Positions 7,546-11,617 of a stretch of 11,617 bases of DNA are shown here, in pieces. Every line of letters begins with the position of its first letter. Position 1 is the first letter of the stretch. The stretch covers positions 1 to 11,617 of the forward strand of contig SXOM01000665.1 of the NCBI GenBank assembly GCA_005776735.1. The letters run 5' to 3'. Position numbers and translations under genes: made by a program. This DNA is from Pseudomonadota bacterium (lineage in GTDB: Bacteria; Myxococcota_A; UBA796; SXON01). The notes under the pieces were generated by a model. The model ran no database searches, was not told the origin of the DNA, and was given only the letters and a program-made list of their open reading frames with translations.

Positions 7546-7596
7546 GGGGGGACTCCGGAGAAGGTCGCGGGGGCTAACACGTTAGGCCCCCGGCCC
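7546..7596. promoter_or_regulatory. Divergent promoter region with an inverted repeat between sat and the aminotransferase gene
   Basis: The 51 bp between the two start codons must carry promoters in both directions. It contains an imperfect inverted repeat at 7569-7591: GGGGG-CTAAC, a 2-nt AC centre, GTTAG, one bulged G, and CCCCC. Each strand therefore reads GTTAG followed by CCCC towards its own gene. This could be an operator half-site pair or two facing -10-type elements. On the sat side a GGAG ribosome binding site follows; on the aminotransferase side none does. Confidence 0.5.
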
Positions 7597-8919
7597 ATGA
7601 GCTCTCCGCGACAGGACGCGTGGCTGCGGCGGGACCACGCCCACCTCTGGCACCCCTTCACCCAGGCCGACGAGTGGGAATCCCAGAGCGACAACCTGGT
7701 GATCGCCCGGGGCGACGGCGTCTGGCTCGAGGACGTGGACGGGCGCCGGTACCTCGACGGCACCGCGTCGTTGTGGTGCAACGTGCTCGGTCACCGGCAT
7801 CCCCGCATCGACGCCGCCATCCAGGCGCAGCTCGGTCGCATCGCCCACAGCACGATGCTGGGCCTCACGCACCCTGGAGCAATCGAGCACGCTGAACGCT
7901 TGTCGGAGCATACGGGACTACCGCGGGTCTTCTACAGCGACTCCGGCTCCACGGCGGTCGAGGTGGCGTTGAAGATGGCGTTCCAGGGCAAACAACAGGT
8001 CGGGGAGGTCCGCCGGACGCGCTTCGCCGCGTTCACCGAGGCGTACCACGGTGATACAGTCGGCAGTGTATCACTGGGCGGAATCGACCTGTTTCACGCG
8101 GTCTACCGGCCGTTGTTGTTCGACGCCGTGCGCCTCCCGGCGCCGGACGCCGCCGACCCCGAGGACGAGGCCCGCTGCCTTGCCTCGATCCGGCGCTTGC
8201 TCGGGGAGCACGGCGACACCCTGGCGGCGGTGGTGGTCGAGCCGCTCGTGCAGGGGGCCGCGGGGCTGCGTCACCACAGCCCGGCCTTCTTGAGGGAGGT
8301 GGCCGCCCTCACGCGGGAGGTGGGCGCGTTCCTCGTGGTCGACGAGGTCGCCACCGGGTTCGGCCGTACCGGCCCGATGTTCGCCTCGGTCGGGGCGGGG
8401 GTGCAGCCTGACTTCCTGTGCGTCGCCAAGGCCATCACCGGTGGGTACCTGCCGCTGGCGGCGACGCTCACGACCGAGGCCGTGTACGACGCCTTCCGGG
8501 GCCCCTACACCGACTACCGGACGTTCTTCCACGGCCACACCTACACGGGGAACCCGCTCGCCATTGCTGCGGCGAACGCCACGCTCGACGTGTACGCCGA
8601 GGAGCGGGTGCTCGAGCAGCTCCCTGGCCGGATCGCAGCGTTGCAGGAGGCGCTGGCCCGGCTCGACGAGCCCTGGGTCGCCGGCGTCCGCCAGGTCGGG
8701 CTGATGGCGGCCGTGGAGCTGCAGCGCACGGACGGAACCCCGTACGCCCCCCACGAGCGGGCGGGCCACCGGGCTTCGTTGGCCGCCCGCAAACACGGTG
8801 CGATCGTGCGCAACCTCGGCGACCGCGTGATGGTGATGCCGCCGCTGGTGATGGAGCCGCCGGAGCTACGGGCCGTGGTCGCGGCCCTGGCGGCCGGCGC
8901 GGCAGAGGTGTGCGGGTAG
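7597..8919 (+). CDS. bioA: 7,8-diaminononanoate synthase (BioA/BioK-type aminotransferase)
   Basis: The 440-residue PLP enzyme would convert 8-amino-7-oxononanoate to 7,8-diaminononanoate in biotin synthesis. Signatures: HLWHPFTQ near the N-terminus (16-23), YSDSGSTAVEVALKMA (113-128), AYHGDT (149-154), VVDEVATGFGRTG (247-259), CVAKAITGG with the predicted PLP lysine K278, HGHTYTGNPLA (312-322), and IVRNLGDRVMVMPPL (403-417), whose R405 matches the carboxylate-binding Arg of BioA. The wording HSTMLGLTHP, GGIDLFHAVYRPLLFDA and FFHGHTYTGNPLA is nearer, from memory, to the Bacillus lysine-using BioK than to the E. coli SAM-using BioA, so the amino donor is uncertain. ATG 7597 is chosen because the frame is antisense to sat upstream of it. 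There is no Shine-Dalgarno; GTTAGGCCCCC lies at -16 to -6. bioB, bioD and bioF are not in the window. selD follows after 14 nt. Confidence 0.93.
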   Translation: MSSPRQDAWLRRDHAHLWHPFTQADEWESQSDNLVIARGDGVWLEDVDGRRYLDGTASLWCNVLGHRHPRIDAAIQAQLGRIAHSTMLGLTHPGAIEHAERLSEHTGLPRVFYSDSGSTAVEVALKMAFQGKQQVGEVRRTRFAAFTEAYHGDTVGSVSLGGIDLFHAVYRPLLFDAVRLPAPDAADPEDEARCLASIRRLLGEHGDTLAAVVVEPLVQGAAGLRHHSPAFLREVAALTREVGAFLVVDEVATGFGRTGPMFASVGAGVQPDFLCVAKAITGGYLPLAATLTTEAVYDAFRGPYTDYRTFFHGHTYTGNPLAIAAANATLDVYAEERVLEQLPGRIAALQEALARLDEPWVAGVRQVGLMAAVELQRTDGTPYAPHERAGHRASLAARKHGAIVRNLGDRVMVMPPLVMEPPELRAVVAALAAGAAEVCG

Positions 8920-8920
8920 C

Positions 8921-8930
8921 GTTAGAGCCC
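8921..8930 (+). promoter_or_regulatory. GTTAG-CCCC element immediately before selD
   Basis: GTTAGAGCCC (8921-8930) sits in the 14-nt gap between the aminotransferase stop and selD and resembles GTTAGGCCCC (7581-7590) before the aminotransferase. Neither gene has a Shine-Dalgarno sequence. The element may be a -10-like hexamer for a leaderless transcript or a binding site; this is inference from two or three copies. Confidence 0.35.
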
Positions 8931-8933
8931 CGC

Positions 8934-10019
8934 ATGCCTGACCGTCTCCGCCTCACCCAGTACTCCCACGGCGGTGGGTGAGGGTGCAAGCTGGGTCCGT
9001 CGGACCTGGAACGCATCCTCGCGAAGCTGCCGCGAACCGTGCCCCCCGAGTTGCTCGTCGGAATCCAGACGAGCGACGACGCGGCCGTGTATCGTCTGCG
9101 CGACGATCTCGCGATCGTGCAGACGTTGGACTTCTTCATGCCCGTGGTCGACGACCCGCGCGACTATGGGCGCATCGCGGCTGCCAACAGCATCTCCGAC
9201 GTGTACGCGATGGGCGCACGTCCGATCCTGGCGCTCTCGATTGTCGGCTTCCCGGTCAAGAAGCTCGATCCGGCGGTCATGGCCGAGGTCATCGCCGGCG
9301 GCGCCGAGGTGTGCGCCGAGGCGGGCATCGTCATCGCGGGCGGCCACAGCATCGACGACGAGGAGCCGAAGTTCGGCCTCTCGGTGACCGGGGTGGTGCA
9401 CCCTGACCACATCCTGCGCAACGACGCCGGGCGCGCGGGTGACCTGCTGGTCCTCACCAAGCCGCTCGGCAGCGGGTGCCTCGCCAGCGCCGTCAAGAAG
9501 CAGGTCGTCACCGGCGCGCAGTACGCCGAGTTCGTGCGGGTGACGACGTTCCTCAACCGCGTCCCGTCCGAGGTGGCCCAGGCCCACGGACTCCGTTGTG
9601 CAACCGACATCACCGGGTTCGGGCTCCTCGGGCACGCCCACGAGATCGCGGCCGGCTCGGGCCTGGGGGTCGACCTGTGGTTCGACCGCCTGCCGCTCCT
9701 CCCCGGGTTCGTGGAGCACCTCTCCGCCGGGGTGTCGCCCGGCGCGACCGGCCGCAACCTCGCCCACTACGGGCGACACGCCGAGTGGGCGGACGGCCTC
9801 GATCCGCTCGCGAAGCCGATCTTCGGTGACCCGCAGACCTCGGGCGGCCTGCTGCTCGCGGTGCCCGAGGCCGCGGTGGAGGCCGTCGTGGCCGACCTGC
9901 GTGCCCGGGGGGCGCTCGCGGCCGCCGTGGTGGGGCGCCTTCGGCCGGAGGACAGCGCCGCGCGGGTGCGGGTGTTCCCCGGCGGACCGGGCGCGACGAG
10001 CTGCACCGGACCTGCATAG
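8934..10019 (+). CDS. selD: Selenide, water dikinase, selenocysteine-containing (TGA read as Sec at codon 16)
   Basis: SelD makes selenophosphate from selenide and ATP, the selenium donor for Sec-tRNA and selenouridine synthesis. Starting at ATG 8934 the frame reads MPDRLRLTQYSHGGG, TGA (8979-8981), GCKLGPSDLERIL, giving 361 residues with Sec16. The catalytic loop of this family is GG(C/U)GCK, so the TGA falls on the catalytic Cys/Sec (Cys17 in E. coli) and K19 matches the essential Lys20. Downstream are SDDAAVY (47-53), AAANSISDVYAMGA (82-95), IAGGHSIDD (134-142), TDITGFGLLGHAHE (224-237) and PIFGDPQTSGGLL (295-307), covering the AIRS N and C domains at normal length. A SECIS-like hairpin follows the TGA. 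The alternative GTG start at 9039 would drop the catalytic loop and is rejected. The next gene starts 8 nt after the stop. The host must have selA, selB and selC outside the window. Confidence 0.95.
8979..8981 (+). other. In-frame TGA selenocysteine codon of selD
   Basis: The codon lies between GGG and GGG-TGC-AAG, so translation through it gives GGG-Sec-GCK. Coding continues in the same frame without another stop until 10017. No frameshift or substitution other than this codon is needed to restore a full-length SelD. Confidence 0.9.
8991..9009 (+). promoter_or_regulatory. bSECIS-like hairpin in selD mRNA
   Basis: CTGGGTCC (8991-8998) pairs with GGACCTGG (9002-9009) over 8 bp, two of them G-U, closing a GUC triloop (8999-9001). 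The loop starts with G followed by U, as in bacterial SECIS elements recognised by SelB, and the loop G is 17 nt after the TGA, inside the 16-37 nt range known for bacteria. It lies in the coding sequence (codons for LGPSDLE). The fold was made by eye. Confidence 0.7.
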
Positions 10020-10024
10020 GGGGG
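10018..10024 (+). promoter_or_regulatory. Strong ribosome binding site overlapping the selD stop
   Basis: AGGGGGG begins inside the selD TAG stop and ends 3 nt before the ATG at 10028. It fixes the start of the downstream gene and suggests cotranscription with selD. Confidence 0.6.
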
Positions 10025-10027
10025 CCG

Positions 10028-11584
10028 ATGCTCCTGTTCTTCGCCGCTTCGCTCGCAGGGACGGCCTCCGACGACTTCGCCGTCGGCGCCGGTTCGTGGT
10101 CCGGCGGTTCGGTCGAGGACGGCGTGCTCCGCGTCGCCGACGGACGGGCCGAGTTCACCGGCTTCGACCCGGCTACCCTCACGTCGCTCACCGTCACGGT
10201 CCGGGTGCGGAGCACCACCACCGGCGGCTGGTCGTTCGACGTGGGAGAGGCGCTCACGGCCTCGTTCACCGCGCGCTCTGGGCTCGGGTTCGGTGACACA
10301 CGCTGGCCGCTGCCCATGTCTCACCTGACCTGGGTGCCCGATGCCGACCCGGTCTACGAAGCGTTCGGTGACGGCTGGGAGGCGGGCGGGGTGTTGCACG
10401 CCGCCGTGGTCCACGACGAGGCGGCGGCGGAGTGGCGCCTCTACTACACGGCCTTCTTCGGCCCCCCCGGCTACGGCTATCGGCAGATCGGCCTCGCCAC
10501 GAGCCCGGACGGGCACACCTGGACCCGCCATCCCGAAAACCCGATCCTCTCGATCGACTACTCCGGCGACATCGACGGCGTACACGTCCACATGCCCGAC
10601 GTGGTGCAGAAGCCAGACGGCTCCTGGGAGATGATCTACGCCTGCTACCAGAACAACGTCGGGAACCGGCTGTGCTGGGCGGACAGCCCGGACGGCAAGG
10701 CCTGGACCCCACGCGGCATCGCGGTCGACCGCGGCACCACGGGCGAGTTCGACTCCGGCAGCCTGCGCATGCCGGCCGTGTGGATCGACGACGCCGGGCT
10801 GTGGCACCTCTGGTACGACGGAACCGACCCCGAGCAGCACTACGGACCCACCGGCTACGCCACCAGCGCCGACGGGATCACGTGGGTCAAGGCCGGCGAG
10901 ATCCTCGACTTCGCCCACTCGCTCCAAGGGCTCGACGTGGTCGAGACGCCGTGGGGCCTGGAGGCGTTGTACAACCGTGACGACTACTTCGTACGCGCGT
11001 CGGCCGACCCGACGAGCCCGACGGTGTGGACCGAGGCGGGCGTGGTGTTGACCAAGGGCTGGTCGTGGTGGAACGACGGCTACATCCAAGCGCCGACGCT
11101 GGCCCTCGACGACACCACCTGGCGCATGTGGTTCAACGGCTACACCTACACCGACGGGTTCGAGCGCCTCGGCCACGCCACCGGCGTCGCGGAGCCCGGG
11201 CGGTGGATGGACGTCACGCTCGCGTGGGACGGCGCGAGCCTCACGGCGAGCGTGGACGGCGCCGCGCTCCCCGCGGTGGCGGCACCCACCCTCGACGGGC
11301 TCACCTTCGTGGCGACCGGCGAAGCCGAGCTCGACGACGTGGTCGTCACCTGGGAGGTCGCACCCGTCGACACCGGCGACCCCGCAGACACCGGCGACAC
11401 GGACACGGACGGCGCGGGCGGCGCGGACACCGCCGACACGGGCGAGACCGGCGACACCGGGAACGCCACCGACGGATGTGGTTGCGCCTCGGGGCCCACG
11501 ACCGCGAACCTCGTGGCCGCCGCGTTCGCCGCCGGCGTGGCGCGTCGACGCCGGGGGTTCAGGGCTGGCGCGCCCGCTTCTTGA
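10028..11584 (+). CDS. Secreted five-bladed beta-propeller (GH43/GH32-like) protein with MYXO-CTERM-like anchor
   Basis: This 518-residue protein begins with a short hydrophobic signal (MLLFFAASLAGTAS) that lacks a basic n-region. Residues about 15-85 look like the first half of a concanavalin/LamG-type sandwich (DDFAVGAGSW...SLTVTVRVRSTTTGGWSF). Residues about 100-388 form blades of a glycosidase-type five-bladed propeller, with the repeated turns ATSPDGHTW (157-165), ADSPDGKAW (218-226) and ATSADGITW (278-286) and YY-, Y- or WY/WF-containing strands. Residues 391-442 (WMDVTLAWDGASLTASVDGA...AELDDVVVTW) look like the second half of the sandwich. A DTGD-rich linker (447-482) leads to CGC (484-486), a hydrophobic stretch (491-505) and RRRR (506-509), the arrangement of MYXO-CTERM signals processed by myxosortases. 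Catalytic acids cannot be assigned, so hydrolase activity is unproven. Its operon position after selD has no evident functional meaning. Confidence 0.85.
   Translation: MLLFFAASLAGTASDDFAVGAGSWSGGSVEDGVLRVADGRAEFTGFDPATLTSLTVTVRVRSTTTGGWSFDVGEALTASFTARSGLGFGDTRWPLPMSHLTWVPDADPVYEAFGDGWEAGGVLHAAVVHDEAAAEWRLYYTAFFGPPGYGYRQIGLATSPDGHTWTRHPENPILSIDYSGDIDGVHVHMPDVVQKPDGSWEMIYACYQNNVGNRLCWADSPDGKAWTPRGIAVDRGTTGEFDSGSLRMPAVWIDDAGLWHLWYDGTDPEQHYGPTGYATSADGITWVKAGEILDFAHSLQGLDVVETPWGLEALYNRDDYFVRASADPTSPTVWTEAGVVLTKGWSWWNDGYIQAPTLALDDTTWRMWFNGYTYTDGFERLGHATGVAEPGRWMDVTLAWDGASLTASVDGAALPAVAAPTLDGLTFVATGEAELDDVVVTWEVAPVDTGDPADTGDTDTDGAGGADTADTGETGDTGNATDGCGCASGPTTANLVAAAFAAGVARRRRGFRAGAPAS
11366..11554 (+). 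other. DTGD linker and MYXO-CTERM-like sorting region
   Basis: These bases encode residues 447-509: an Asp/Thr/Gly linker (DTGDPADTGDTDTDG and onwards), then DGCGCASG, a 15-residue hydrophobic segment NLVAAAFAAGVA, and RRRR. In MYXO-CTERM proteins the Cys is the processing and lipidation-linked site, the Arg cluster marks the cytoplasmic side, and the mature protein reaches the cell surface. Confidence 0.75.
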
Positions 11585-11617
11585 ACGGAACCCCGTGCAC
11601 CCCGGGCCGGACGCTCA
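11559..11617 (-). CDS. Possible C-terminal tail of a convergent leftward gene
   Basis: On the minus strand a frame enters from the right edge and stops at TGA (11561-11559), reading SVRPGVHGVPFKKRARQP. Seventeen of its 18 codons end in G or C, whereas the overlapping end of the plus-strand gene has several T-ending codons (GCT, GCT, TCT), so coding bias favours the minus strand here. The two genes would converge with a 26-bp overlap. The tail is basic; too little is visible to name a family. Confidence 0.4.
   Translation of the reverse strand, partial: SVRPGVHGVPFKKRARQP

Noticed and set aside
6076..7596. Upstream extension of the aminotransferase frame
   Set aside because: It is antisense to sat; the BioA family starts near residue 1 as chosen at ATG 7597.
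9039..10019. SelD starting at GTG 9039, with the TGA as a real stop
   Set aside because: This would remove the catalytic GG(C/U)GCK loop and Lys19, while the frame from 8934 restores the full conserved N-terminus across the single TGA.

Overview
The window is very GC-rich and densely coded, and it looks like a piece of a myxobacterial (Myxococcota or related deltaproteobacterial-grade) chromosome. The pointers are a secreted protein ending in a MYXO-CTERM-like sorting signal (GCGC, short hydrophobic stretch, RRRR), Asp/Thr/Gly 'DTGDTD' surface linkers in two unrelated exported proteins, and a large beta-helix plus lamin-tail-domain protein. All lineage statements are inference from sequence character; no search was run.

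Layout. Positions 1-6182 are transcribed leftwards. A GTG-started beta-class DNA adenine/cytosine-N4 methyltransferase (6182-5349) overlaps a UvrD/Rep-type helicase with a C-terminal helix-turn-helix-like tail (5355-3271) by 7 nt. After 69 bp comes a 994-residue exported protein with a parallel beta-helix and four lamin tail domains (3201-217), then after 13 bp a lipoprotein running off the left edge (203-1). A separate leftward gene, ATP sulfurylase sat (7545-6289), is divergent from a rightward set: a BioA/BioK-type DAPA aminotransferase (7597-8919), selD (8934-10019) and a MYXO-CTERM-anchored beta-propeller protein (10028-11584). A probable leftward gene enters at the right edge and ends at 11559.

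The strongest special feature is selD. Its catalytic loop is encoded with an in-frame TGA at codon 16 (8979-8981), exactly where SelD proteins carry Sec or Cys, and a bSECIS-like hairpin (8991-9009) follows. The gene therefore starts at 8934, not at the GTG at 9039 that a standard gene caller would pick. SelD would make selenophosphate and need selenocysteine insertion for its own synthesis, so the organism should also encode SelA, SelB and tRNA-Sec elsewhere.

How the genes may work together. Sat (sulfate activation), BioA/BioK (biotin synthesis) and SelD (selenium activation) are housekeeping metabolism around one divergent promoter region with a GTTAG/CCCC inverted repeat; a similar GTTAG-CCCC element lies just before selD. 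The methyltransferase-helicase pair looks translationally coupled and may be a DNA-modification or repair unit. The flanking exported proteins are cell-surface proteins with no assignable substrate.
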